From Bacilli bacterium (GTDB lineage Bacteria; Bacillota_I; Bacilli_A; ML615J-28; CAG-313), in NCBI GenBank assembly GCA_900752975.1, contig CAADXH010000035.1:1-25172 (forward strand): a stretch of DNA of 25,172 bases. Direction: 5' to 3'. The position numbers and the translations under genes were made by a program. Numbering within the stretch: the stretch's first letter is position 1; the number at the start of each line of letters is the position of its first letter. Positions 16,590 to 24,141 of the stretch are shown here, in pieces. Under the pieces are notes generated by a model. It saw only the letters and a list, made by a program, of their open reading frames with translations. It did no database searches and had not been told where the DNA came from.

Positions 16590-17078
16590 AAACTCATTGA
16601 TTTGTTTTTTTCTAACATTTGAATATGTATCATAGTTTTTTTTCATACTTTCAATTTTTAAAACTTTTAATACTTCATTTAAATCACAAGTTTTTTTAGG
16701 TAGTTCTAAACTATTTAATTCAGCATCTAATTGCATTAGCCCCTTTAAATCACTATTACGATAATATGCAATGGATAGAGCATAAGCATCTAGTATCTCA
16801 TTAGGTATTTCCTCATATATTGTTGGAGATACTTTTTTTATTATTTTTTTTAATACTTTGTCCGATTTACTATCTATATGTATCGCTAAAAGTTTATTAT
16901 TTTTATCTATTCGTAGTTCAACTTTAGTCAATAATTCAACATCTACTATTTGCTCTTTCAATACTAGTAATTGTTCATTTTCCCATTTCGCCAATTTTTT
17001 ATCTATGCTAATATATTTTTTTAATTGTTTTATAATTAATTTAGCAGCTTTGTTTAATTTAAATTCGACTTTTTTCAT
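16551..17078 (-). CDS. Hypothetical Lys-rich protein
   Basis: The protein is 175 aa from the ATG at 17078, where GAGGG (17086-17090) is 7 nt upstream; the adjacent ATG at 17081 is also possible. It has no signal peptide, TM or known motif. The first 45 residues are strongly basic (KVEFKLNKAAKLIIKQLKK); later parts look helical with alternating Lys/Glu and Leu/Ile. It might bind nucleic acid or be a small regulatory protein, but I do not recognise the family. It overlaps the convergent flippase gene by 39 bp and has a 16-bp perfect palindrome just before its SD. It is accepted as a real gene because of the SD, the intergenic fit and the length of the open frame. Confidence 0.7.
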   Translation of the reverse strand: MKKVEFKLNKAAKLIIKQLKKYISIDKKLAKWENEQLLVLKEQIVDVELLTKVELRIDKNNKLLAIHIDSKSDKVLKKIIKKVSPTIYEEIPNEILDAYALSIAYYRNSDLKGLMQLDAELNSLELPKKTCDLNEVLKVLKIESMKKNYDTYSNVRKKQINEFLMMVSNKTFNIN

Positions 17079-17096
17079 CATATTTCCCTCTTTTTC

Positions 17097-17112
17097 GCTA
17101 CTTATAAGTAGC
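17097..17112. promoter_or_regulatory. Perfect 16-bp palindrome upstream of the Lys-rich gene
   Basis: GCTACTTATAAGTAGC is a perfect inverted repeat located 6 bp upstream of the SD of the minus-strand gene. It is not followed by a T-run on either strand, so it is not a terminator. Its position fits an operator or a short 5'-UTR hairpin. Confidence 0.45.
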
Positions 17113-17175
17113 AATGATAATTAAAAAATAAAACATAGGATTACCTTGTCTACCTATATTTTATCATAATAATTA

Positions 17176-17829
17176 TTATTTGCAAGTTTTATTCTTTGTA
17201 ACTTCTATAAATGTTAAAGCACCACCAACAATTTCTAGTCCATATACATCTTTTACTGACCCATAACCTTTACTTTTGACAAATTGTTCAATAAAATTTG
17301 TCGTATATCCGGCTTTTATGATGTTTTGTTTGTTCATTTTTCCACTAAGAATTAAAGGCAATGGAAATGAAGGGTGATCAGATTTTGGAAAGACAACAAG
17401 TTCACCACTATTTTCTAAAATGGCGTACTCTATTTCAGTGGGACTCACATATCCGCACTTTCTAACTTGAACATATAAATCATCCATATTATATCCATTC
17501 TTTTTCATCATATCTATATTGATTAAGCCTTTTTCAATAATTAAGCATTCCTTTCCATCAATAAAATTACGAAACCTGACAGATTTTAATGAAATGAGAG
17601 CCATTATTTTTTGCACAATTGCAATACCTACCATGGGGACTAAACAATACCAATAATTAATCTCAAAGTTCTCAATACCTACTACCATTATATCAACAAT
17701 AGTAAGTAAGATGAGTAGGTCAAATAAACTCAACTGACCAATTTCTCTTTTTCCCATAAACTTCATTAAAACTATTAAAATAGCATAACCTAAAAGTGTA
17801 CGTAATAAAATTATCCAAATATTATTCAT
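17176..17829 (-). CDS. DUF421 (YetF/YdfR family) membrane protein
   Basis: The 217-aa protein has three N-terminal TMs (about 6-22, 36-54, 58-78), the signature GKREIGQLSLFDLLILL (26-42) and the soluble two-part DUF421 domain (NFIDGKECLIIEKG, then NMDDLYVQVRKCGY and VEYAILENSG-like strands). Paralogues such as YetF and YdfS occur in many copies in spore formers; some act with germinant-receptor or spore membrane functions, but the general role is unknown. It is divergent from the TIGR04086 gene with only 38 bp between starts. SD TGAGGT precedes the start. Confidence 0.9.
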   Translation of the reverse strand: MNNIWIILLRTLLGYAILIVLMKFMGKREIGQLSLFDLLILLTIVDIMVVGIENFEINYWYCLVPMVGIAIVQKIMALISLKSVRFRNFIDGKECLIIEKGLINIDMMKKNGYNMDDLYVQVRKCGYVSPTEIEYAILENSGELVVFPKSDHPSFPLPLILSGKMNKQNIIKAGYTTNFIEQFVKSKGYGSVKDVYGLEIVGGALTFIEVTKNKTCK

Positions 17830-17867
17830 ATTTATTTTACCTCAACATATAATTTAATGGTGATATA

Positions 17868-18248
17868 ATGAATTTCTTAAAAAATAAAGCTTTAAGCTAT
17901 TTTATCTTTATTATTATTTTGGCCATAACTATTATCATTTATACTAGTCTTTTGTATTTTGGTGTTATATCTAGTAATGATAGTACTGTAAAAGCTGTTA
18001 GTTTTATAATTGGACTATTTCTCTTTCTAATTTTAGGCCTAATATCAGGACTTAAAGAGAAAAAAAGAGGTTGGCTAGCTGGATTTACATCATCATTATT
18101 TCTTATTTTCATCATTATCATTATAAATATTATTTCCAAAAGTTTAAACGCTATGTCCTTAATAAAATATTTAGCGTATGTTATTTCCTCAATGCTTGGG
18201 GGAATTGTCGGCGTCAACATTGTAACAAAAAAGGGTGAATCACATTAA
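17868..18248 (+). CDS. TIGR04086-family (YrzE-like) small membrane protein
   Basis: The 126-aa protein has four predicted TMs (about 9-29, 40-61, 68-90, 97-119). The Gly-rich GLISGLKEKKRGWLAG stretch between TM2 and TM3 is typical of the TIGR04086/YrzE family found in Bacillota. Function is unknown. SD GGTGAT precedes the ATG by 3-4 nt. Family call is by pattern and length. Confidence 0.7.
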   Translation: MNFLKNKALSYFIFIIILAITIIIYTSLLYFGVISSNDSTVKAVSFIIGLFLFLILGLISGLKEKKRGWLAGFTSSLFLIFIIIIINIISKSLNAMSLIKYLAYVISSMLGGIVGVNIVTKKGESH

Positions 18249-18265
18249 TTCATCCTTCTTTGTGT
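18233..18265 (+). terminator. Weak terminator overlapping the end of the TIGR04086 gene
   Basis: GGGTGAAT (18233-18240) pairs with ATTCATCC (18248-18255), 8 bp with one G-U, followed by TTCTTTGTGTT. The stop codon lies inside the hairpin. Confidence 0.45.
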
Positions 18266-18296
18266 TATTATCATATTCCAATTGTAACTAACAAAT

Positions 18297-19133
18297 TTAA
18301 ATATTTTTGTAAAACTTTAGTTCAATTTTCATTTGGTTATATTCTTCAACTAAATTATCAACAATAATATAATTTACTCCAAGTTTTGCAACACTTCTTA
18401 TTCTTTTGAAAGAAATGTCACCACTGACCGCAATTTTCTTATTTGTAGTATTAAGAGGTAACAACGATTCTATTTCTTCATTTGTCATATCATCAAGAAT
18501 AATAGCATCGCAATCACTATTAAGCGCTACAAGATATTCATCCCTATTTTTGACCTCTACTTCAATTGGTAGGTCATTTTTTCTCTTTTCTTTGACCTGT
18601 TCAATAGCCGGTTTTATTCCACTGGCAGCAATAATATGACTATCTCTAATTAAAATATGATCACTTAAATTAGCGTGATAATTGTAACCACCACCATCTC
18701 TAATTGCTTGTTGATCAAGGCTCCTAAGTAAAGGAGTTGTTTTTCTAGTATCAAGGATATGGCAATCTAAGTCTTTAATCTCAGTTACATATCGATTAGT
18801 AGTGGTTGCAATTCCACTCATATGCTTTAAAAAATTTAAGGCTGTACGTTCACCTTTTAAAATATCGCGCATTGGACCTTTAATTGTCAAAATAACTGTT
18901 CCTCGATTGACATAGCTGCCATCTGGTCGGTGAATAACTACACTTAATTTAGGGTTAATATAATGGTACAACGCCTTAACAACATTAGTGCCAGATACAA
19001 TTCCTGTAGTTTTCGCAACAAAGTTACCGGCTGCCATTTTATTTTTATCAATTATACTTAAAGTAGTAATATCATTATTATAGTTATCTTCTTGTAATGC
19101 ACCAACTATTAGTTTAGTTAATTTGTCATCCAT
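18297..19133 (-). CDS. NadC-like quinolinate phosphoribosyltransferase with altered substrate-site motifs
   Basis: The 278-aa protein has clear NadC architecture: ERTALNFLKHMSGIAT (95-110), LDTRKTTP (127-134), GGGYNYH (147-153), LIRDSH (161-166), IEVEVKN, AIILDDM and a C-terminal TIM-barrel end VSGDISFKRI. NadC makes nicotinate mononucleotide from quinolinate and PRPP. Several normally near-invariant positions differ: N-H-R after GGG is N-Y-H, K-D-N-H is R-D-S-H, and A-S-G-G-I is V-S-G-D-I. These positions bind quinolinate carboxylates or phosphate in characterised enzymes, so the substrate may differ. No nadA or nadB is next to it. SD AAGGAG lies before the start. Confidence 0.8.
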   Translation of the reverse strand: MDDKLTKLIVGALQEDNYNNDITTLSIIDKNKMAAGNFVAKTTGIVSGTNVVKALYHYINPKLSVVIHRPDGSYVNRGTVILTIKGPMRDILKGERTALNFLKHMSGIATTTNRYVTEIKDLDCHILDTRKTTPLLRSLDQQAIRDGGGYNYHANLSDHILIRDSHIIAASGIKPAIEQVKEKRKNDLPIEVEVKNRDEYLVALNSDCDAIILDDMTNEEIESLLPLNTTNKKIAVSGDISFKRIRSVAKLGVNYIIVDNLVEEYNQMKIELKFYKNI

Positions 19134-19170
19134 AGCTATATACTCCTTATTATCTAAGTATCATTAGTGG

Positions 19171-19192
19171 AAAAACCCACCTATTGGTGAGT
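19171..19192 (-). terminator. Terminator of the ydjI-ydjG-like operon
   Basis: On the minus strand ACTCACC (19186-19192) pairs with GGTGGGT (19175-19181) with a 4-nt loop, followed by TTTT. The stem starts at the stop codon of the zinc-ribbon protein gene. NadC then starts at 19133 with little room for its promoter. Confidence 0.65.
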
Positions 19193-20289
19193 TATTCAAT
19201 TGAGCCACTAAAATAAGCAATTAGTAAAATAGCAGTGGCCACAATAACTATCATTAATACAAGCATGGTTACTTTTAAGGCTGATGTAGGAGCCTTTCCA
19301 GACAGTTTTCCAGTTTCACCATTTACTAAAAACCTATACGTTTTGTTGTTATATCGATATGTACCAATCCAAACAGGAATCAATACATATTTATACTTTA
19401 TATTATTATAATTAGTTTTCATGTCAATTTTACCGACAACATCATAATGATATTTACTTAATATTTTCATTTTAATTTTGGGGGTAGCAATAGTTTTAGC
19501 CGTATCCCAAGCAGTATTTAGTTTAACATGATAGTGCTCAGCAGTAAACCCAACTAAATATTTTTTCTCATAGAGAAATGATTCATTGGTGCCAAAAGGA
19601 CTAATACGATCAATTTCATTTTGAGTAATTTGAATACCTGCATTAACCACAATATCATCAAAAACAAGTTGGGTTGTGCCACTAATTCTAAACCATCTAG
19701 TTCTAGTCACAGTATGGCGATTCTTTCCGCTTCCAACAGTTACCGTGTAATATTCACCTAAATAACCATCATATTTTGTAAATGTATCACTATCAAATGT
19801 CCAAATTGGCAAATATACGCCACTAACATTAACTTTTATTTTTTGTTTTTTAACTGCAATTGGGGAAAAGAATCTTTTTTTAACCCATTTAGTGTATGTT
19901 GCCGTTGCAACATCAATCGGAATACTAAATGGTATAACACGATGTGGTTTAATACCTGACAATTCATTTGTATCAATTACTTGGTTTGATCCACAAAATG
20001 GGCATGTATTACTCATTGCATCTTGTGCAACTACATTTTCAGCTCCACAATTTTCACATTTAATAACCTTTGTATCTGCATTCCAAGATGAATCAACTGT
20101 TTTGTCGGCATCTTCAAAAGAAAATTCTTCATCACTCTTTTGCCCATCAATTTTTTGCTTAAAGCCACAATAACTGCATTCAAGCATACATGTATGTGGA
20201 TTATAACTAACTGGAGCTCCACATTGTGGGCAACTATAATCTTCCGCTTCTGCTTGTTTTAGTTCAAGTTCTTCTGTGTTTACATTCAT
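19192..20289 (-). CDS. YdjG-like zinc-ribbon membrane protein
   Basis: The 365-aa protein has two N-terminal zinc ribbons: C20-x2-C23...C38-x2-C41 and C78-x2-C81...C96-x2-C99. A beta-rich middle domain (about 110-330) includes FYDSDTF-like strands and repeated Y-x-L-I-P/V-W-x-G-x-Y motifs. A single C-terminal TM follows (about 339-360). This layout matches B. subtilis YdjG, which with YdjH recruits the SPFH protein YdjI and PspA to stressed membrane; the link is by architecture and gene context. The start follows the YdjI-like stop by 9 bp with no strong SD, suggesting translational coupling. Confidence 0.75.
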   Translation of the reverse strand: MNVNTEELELKQAEAEDYSCPQCGAPVSYNPHTCMLECSYCGFKQKIDGQKSDEEFSFEDADKTVDSSWNADTKVIKCENCGAENVVAQDAMSNTCPFCGSNQVIDTNELSGIKPHRVIPFSIPIDVATATYTKWVKKRFFSPIAVKKQKIKVNVSGVYLPIWTFDSDTFTKYDGYLGEYYTVTVGSGKNRHTVTRTRWFRISGTTQLVFDDIVVNAGIQITQNEIDRISPFGTNESFLYEKKYLVGFTAEHYHVKLNTAWDTAKTIATPKIKMKILSKYHYDVVGKIDMKTNYNNIKYKYVLIPVWIGTYRYNNKTYRFLVNGETGKLSGKAPTSALKVTMLVLMIVIVATAILLIAYFSGSIE

Positions 20290-20298
20290 AGCAATCCA

Positions 20299-21363
20299 CT
20301 AATTTAGTTTTTGCCCACAATTATTACAGAATTTAGAACCTGGGGCAACTTTAGCACCACAATTTGTGCAAAAACTATTTTGATTAACTGGTGAACCACA
20401 GTTATTACAGAATTTAGAACCAGCAGGAAGGCTAGCATGACACTTAGGACATACAACTCCTGATGTAGTATTATTCTGATTAGCATTGTTATTTAAAGCT
20501 TGACCCATTGCTTGACCCATCGCTTGGCCAATTGCGACACCAGCACCTAATCCTACACCAGCAGATGCCATTCCACCACTAGGGTTGTTAGCGGCATCGC
20601 GAATTGCTTGAGCTGTTTGATATTGAGTAAACTCACACATAACACCTGACATCGCACCAACTGATGATCTTTGATCGATAGCTTTTTCTACTTCCTCTGG
20701 TAATGCTACACTTTCAACTTTTAGATTAACAATAGTAACACCAATTGCATCAAAGTCAGGATCAGTAACTAATTTAACGCGATCACCAAATTCCAATAAT
20801 TTAGCAGGTAAATCAAGAGCTGACATTGCGGCCTCACCTAGAACATTAGTAAATCCTGATACAATGATACTCTTAAAGTATTCCATTAAAGCACTCGTTG
20901 TATATTCGCGATTTGTGCCAAAAATTTCACGCATAAACTTTGGAGCGTCTTCAATCTTAAATGAGTATGTACCACGACCACCAACACGAATAATGCCAAA
21001 ATCTCTATCTCTCATTGACACTTTAGTTGATGTTCCCCACTTCATATTGATAAATTGTTTAGTATTTACATAATAAACATCTGCCTTAAATGGAGAATCA
21101 AAGCCATACTTCCAACTAGCAAGTTTTGTAATAATTGGCATATTGCTAGTTGTAAGTGAGTGAGTACCTGGTCCATAGACATCACAAATTTGACCACCAC
21201 TAACTAACATTGCGCATTGTGATTCAGTTACAATTAGTTGGCAACCATTCATAATTTCATCACGGTCTTCCATTGGATAACGATATACAATTGTATCAGT
21301 TGTATCATCTTTCCATTGAATAACTTTTAATAATTGTCTTTTAATTCCTGAAAATAATCCCAT
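20299..21363 (-). CDS. YdjI-like SPFH/Band 7 protein with C-terminal zinc ribbons
   Basis: The 354-aa protein has a virion-core/SPFH (Band_7_1) domain at about 20-250. The domain includes ESQCAMLVSGGQICDVYGPG (near the N-terminus), KWGTSTKVSMRDRDFGIIRV and a long C-terminal helix with VEKAIDQRSSVGAM. A Gly/Ala/Met/Gln-rich hinge follows (about 263-290). Two zinc ribbons of nearly identical sequence close the protein: C305-x2-C308...C319-x2-C322 and C332-x2-C335...C346-x2-C349. SPFH proteins oligomerise on membranes and organise microdomains or stress responses. It is first gene of a two-gene operon with the YdjG-like gene. SD GAGGT precedes the start. Confidence 0.85.
   Translation of the reverse strand: MGLFSGIKRQLLKVIQWKDDTTDTIVYRYPMEDRDEIMNGCQLIVTESQCAMLVSGGQICDVYGPGTHSLTTSNMPIITKLASWKYGFDSPFKADVYYVNTKQFINMKWGTSTKVSMRDRDFGIIRVGGRGTYSFKIEDAPKFMREIFGTNREYTTSALMEYFKSIIVSGFTNVLGEAAMSALDLPAKLLEFGDRVKLVTDPDFDAIGVTIVNLKVESVALPEEVEKAIDQRSSVGAMSGVMCEFTQYQTAQAIRDAANNPSGGMASAGVGLGAGVAIGQAMGQAMGQALNNNANQNNTTSGVVCPKCHASLPAGSKFCNNCGSPVNQNSFCTNCGAKVAPGSKFCNNCGQKLN
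20315..20421. repeat. Two 26-bp near-identical direct repeats encoding zinc-ribbon knuckles
   Basis: Bases 20315-20340 and 20396-20421 are 25/26 identical (CCACAnTTATTACAGAATTT core) and encode G-S-K-F-C-N-N-C-G in both ribbons. Identity at the DNA level across synonymous sites points to recent duplication of the ribbon or gene conversion. Confidence 0.8.
20498..20533. repeat. Three 12-bp tandem units encoding G-Q-A-M/L
   Basis: Three consecutive copies of a GCTTGACCCATT-type unit (20498-20509, 20510-20521, 20522-20533) encode GQAM-GQAM plus a diverged copy in the flexible hinge. Such short in-frame repeats can expand or contract. Confidence 0.75.
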
Positions 21364-21415
21364 AATTTTACCTCTTTCTATTAATATATATTTTATACTA
21401 TTAATTTCTATAATA

Positions 21416-21444
21416 ATTATATCTTATTTTTTACAAAAAGTAAA
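21416..21444 (-). promoter_or_regulatory. Sigma-A-like promoter of the ydjI-ydjG-like operon
   Basis: On the minus strand TTTACT (21439-21444) and TATAAT (21416-21421) are separated by 17 bp. The AT-rich leader is about 45 nt to the start at 21363. Confidence 0.55.
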
Positions 21445-21470
21445 GAAAAAAAATATTTTTTTATTAATTC

Positions 21471-21495
21471 AAAAAATCGGTATTTCTACCGATTT
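21471..21495 (-). terminator. Terminator of the ABC transporter operon
   Basis: A 9-bp perfect stem on the minus strand, AAATCGGTA (21487-21495) / TACCGATTT (21474-21482) with a 4-nt loop, runs straight into TTTTTT. The stop codon of the binding-protein gene overlaps its 5' arm. Confidence 0.88.
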
Positions 21496-22519
21496 AATTT
21501 TTTAAAACATTGTTGGCAATTTCATTGTTAACTAGTTTTAGATATGGTGCTCTTTTCTCTAATTCACCTGCTAAGCTCATTATATCCATAAGTTTTTCAA
21601 ACCCCATTTCTTCAAAATATGGAGTTTGGCACCAAGCATCAATCATTCGATATCTATTAACAACGCTTGTTAAATCATCTAAGGCAATATCTGGAAATGC
21701 TTTTTTAAGTAATTTTGCAACATCTACATCACTATTTGTATTAACATATTGCTGACCACGATAAATGGCCTTTGTAAATTTCTCTAAAGTTTCTTTATTT
21801 GAATTATAGTACTTAATAGTAGTTGAGTATGCCGTATAAGGTACCTTACCAACTAATTCACCAACCGAACAAATTAAATGAGCTTTTTTAGCTTTAACTA
21901 AATCTGTCGCGGTGGGCTCAAATAGAGTAACATAATCTCCTTCACCAGACAAAAACGAACCGGCCATTGCGGCAAAAGCTACATCAGTTCTTACATTTAC
22001 TTCATTTTTTTGAGCATCAACTTTGCTAGCATTTTGTTTAACAACAAGACCTGCATTTTTTAGGGCATATTCTAGTGTCATTTCTGGAACTCCACCTTTT
22101 CTTCCACCTAAAATACTTTTTCCCTTTAACATTGTAAGATTAAAGTTTTCAATTTTTTCTCTACCAAAAATAAAACTTCCGTCTGTTTGGGTCAATTGTG
22201 CAAAATTAACTAAATAGTTATCTTGATTATTGTTGTATAAATATATAGTAGGTTCAGGGCCCTGTAATCCAATTTCGACATCACCGGATAATAACGACGA
22301 CGTAACCTTATCTGCGCCATTAGCATTAATTAATTCAACCATTAGACCTTCATCTTCAAAATAGCCTAATTCTATTGCCACATACTGTGGAGCGTAAAAA
22401 ACAGAATGGGCTACTTCCGCAACTCTAATTTTCTTTTTATTCGTTGTTTTACAACTTGCAAAATTTATCAAAACTAGTAATAAACAACAAAATAGTAAAC
22501 AAACCTTTTTAATCTTCAT
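21494..22519 (-). CDS. ABC importer substrate-binding lipoprotein, NMT1/SsuA/ThiY type
   Basis: The 341-aa precursor has signal peptide and lipobox FASC23. The mature part has the NMT1/SsuA start RVAEVAHSVFYAPQYVAIEL, then GYFEDEGL, LLSGDVEIGLQGPEPT and a central GRKGGVPEMTLEYAL helix-forming motif. This periplasmic-binding fold is used for sulfonates, taurine, thiamine pyrimidines and related compounds. The substrate here cannot be read from sequence; no TPP, FMN or other riboswitch is visible upstream of the operon. It is last gene of the operon, 1 nt after the permease stop, with AGAGGAG as SD inside the permease end. Confidence 0.88.
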   Translation of the reverse strand: MKIKKVCLLFCCLLLVLINFASCKTTNKKKIRVAEVAHSVFYAPQYVAIELGYFEDEGLMVELINANGADKVTSSLLSGDVEIGLQGPEPTIYLYNNNQDNYLVNFAQLTQTDGSFIFGREKIENFNLTMLKGKSILGGRKGGVPEMTLEYALKNAGLVVKQNASKVDAQKNEVNVRTDVAFAAMAGSFLSGEGDYVTLFEPTATDLVKAKKAHLICSVGELVGKVPYTAYSTTIKYYNSNKETLEKFTKAIYRGQQYVNTNSDVDVAKLLKKAFPDIALDDLTSVVNRYRMIDAWCQTPYFEEMGFEKLMDIMSLAGELEKRAPYLKLVNNEIANNVLKN

Positions 22520-22520
22520 T

Positions 22521-23309
22521 TTATCTCCTCTTTCTTTTAATTTGTAATTCTATAATATTAACAATTTCGTACATAACAAATGCAATAATTGCTAAAACAA
22601 GAACTCCCATCATGACTAAATCCATCTTAAATACTTGTGAACCATAGACAATTAAATACCCTATACCAGCACGTGATACCACAAATTCTCCAACTATTAC
22701 CCCAATCCATGACATACCTATATTAATTTTAATAATATTTACAATATTTGCAAAATTTGCTGGTAGTACTAATTTTATGAGAATTTGCCATTTACTTGCT
22801 CCAAAGCTCCTTAACATTTTAATTTTGTCTTCTTCAATATTTTTAAAATAAGCATATCCTGAAATTATAGTAATTACGATAGATATTGAAACAGCAACTA
22901 CAGTTATTCCCTTAATACCAGTACCAGCCCAAATTATTAATATAGGTGCTAATGCAGTTTTAGGTAAGGCGTTTAATACTACTAAAAAAGGATCAAATAT
23001 TTTTGCCAAAAAATTATTCCACCATAATATAATCGCAATAATAAGGCCTAAAAATGTACCAATTATAAGTCCTAAAATTGTTTCTAGAGTTGATATTTTA
23101 ATATGATTCCATAATTCACCATTTTGAACATACAATTTTAGAAGTTTAAAAATGCTAGATGGTTTGCTAAATAAGAAACTGTCAATAACTTGGTATTTAG
23201 AAAGCAACTCCCATAGTGTAATAAATAATACTAATACTAAAAGTTGGATACTCGTAATAATTAAACGATTAATTCGTCTTTTTTTGACATATGGATTAAC
23301 CTTCTTCAT
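22521..23309 (-). CDS. ABC importer permease, SsuC/TauC/ThiX type
   Basis: The 262-aa protein has six hydrophobic segments and the BPD_transp_1 signature. The cytoplasmic coupling helix is near MLRSFGASKWQILIKLVLPA (the EAA-loop region), preceded by LPKTALAPILIIWAG. It overlaps the ATPase gene by 14 bp. It forms the membrane channel for the substrate delivered by the adjacent lipoprotein. Confidence 0.92.
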   Translation of the reverse strand: MKKVNPYVKKRRINRLIITSIQLLVLVLFITLWELLSKYQVIDSFLFSKPSSIFKLLKLYVQNGELWNHIKISTLETILGLIIGTFLGLIIAIILWWNNFLAKIFDPFLVVLNALPKTALAPILIIWAGTGIKGITVVAVSISIVITIISGYAYFKNIEEDKIKMLRSFGASKWQILIKLVLPANFANIVNIIKINIGMSWIGVIVGEFVVSRAGIGYLIVYGSQVFKMDLVMMGVLVLAIIAFVMYEIVNIIELQIKRKRR

Positions 23310-24039
23310 TTAATTCACTCCATATTTCATCAAAGTACATTCTAAAGTTTGGATCTTTTCTTTTCAATAGAGGAGTAATACTTTTTTCATCTTGCATAAC
23401 TATTTTATGATTTCCTTTTAGAGTAGCAGGGCGTTTTGACAAAACTATTACACGATCGGCCATTGCGATAGCTTCTGAAATATCATGAGTAACAAGAATG
23501 GCGCTAAGTTTTTCGTTTCTAATTACATTATAAACATCATCGCTTACTTTAATTCTAGTTTGATAATCAAGAGCTGAAAATGGTTCATCCAATAATAAAA
23601 TATTAGGTTTTAGCGCCAATGTTCTAATTAAAGCAATTCTTTGACGCATTCCTCCCGATAATTCATGCGGATAATTATAGATAAAATCGTATAAATCATA
23701 CTTTTTGAGCATATCTTTAATTTCTTCTTTTCGATCATCAGTAATTTGGTGCTTAATTTCAAGTCCTAATAAAATGTTTTTCCACACATTTCGCCATTCA
23801 AATAATTGATCATGCTGAAACATGTATCCTAAATTACCGGTAACTTCAATTTTTCCTACATTTGGCTTTAATAATCCGGAAATCAGATTCAAAATTGTCG
23901 ACTTACCAGAGCCTGAAGGTCCAACTATGGCTATAATTTCACCTTCGTATAATTCGAGATTTAAATTATTAATTACTTCTAGTTCACCAAGTTTAGTATA
24001 AAAACTTTTTGAAACATTGTTTATTGTCAGTACTTTCAT
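23296..24039 (-). CDS. ABC importer ATPase, SsuB/TauB/ThiZ type
   Basis: The 247-aa protein has Walker A GPSGSGKST (39-47), Q-loop in GYMFQHDQL, signature LSGGMRQR, Walker B ILLLDEPFSALD and H-loop VTHDISEA. The Q-loop and dipeptide pattern fit the nitrate/sulfonate/taurine class. It is first gene of the three-gene operon; SD TGAGGTG. The 57-bp gap up to the terminator at 24098 holds the promoter, but I see no clear -35/-10 pair. Confidence 0.94.
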   Translation of the reverse strand: MKVLTINNVSKSFYTKLGELEVINNLNLELYEGEIIAIVGPSGSGKSTILNLISGLLKPNVGKIEVTGNLGYMFQHDQLFEWRNVWKNILLGLEIKHQITDDRKEEIKDMLKKYDLYDFIYNYPHELSGGMRQRIALIRTLALKPNILLLDEPFSALDYQTRIKVSDDVYNVIRNEKLSAILVTHDISEAIAMADRVIVLSKRPATLKGNHKIVMQDEKSITPLLKRKDPNFRMYFDEIWSELNEEG

Positions 24040-24097
24040 GATTCACCTCATTTCTTAGTCTACTATATAATATTACTAATATTTTAAAAGGTATGGG

Positions 24098-24136
24098 CAA
24101 AAAGAAAAACTGATTAATCATTTAGATTAATCAGTT
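24098..24136 (-). terminator. Terminator of the CtpE-like ATPase gene
   Basis: On the minus strand AACTGATTAATC (24125-24136) pairs perfectly with GATTAATCAGTT (24108-24119) around a 5-nt loop, followed by TTTCTTTTT. It lies just downstream of the stop at 24142. Confidence 0.9.
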
Positions 24137-24141
24137 ATATG

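Noticed and set aside
17097..17112. Palindrome as an intrinsic terminator
   Set aside because: Neither strand has a T-run after it, and it lies in a 5' untranslated region.
24040..24097. TPP or other riboswitch upstream of the ABC importer, which would identify its substrate
   Set aside because: The leader is under 60 bp, AT-rich and shows no known aptamer motif.
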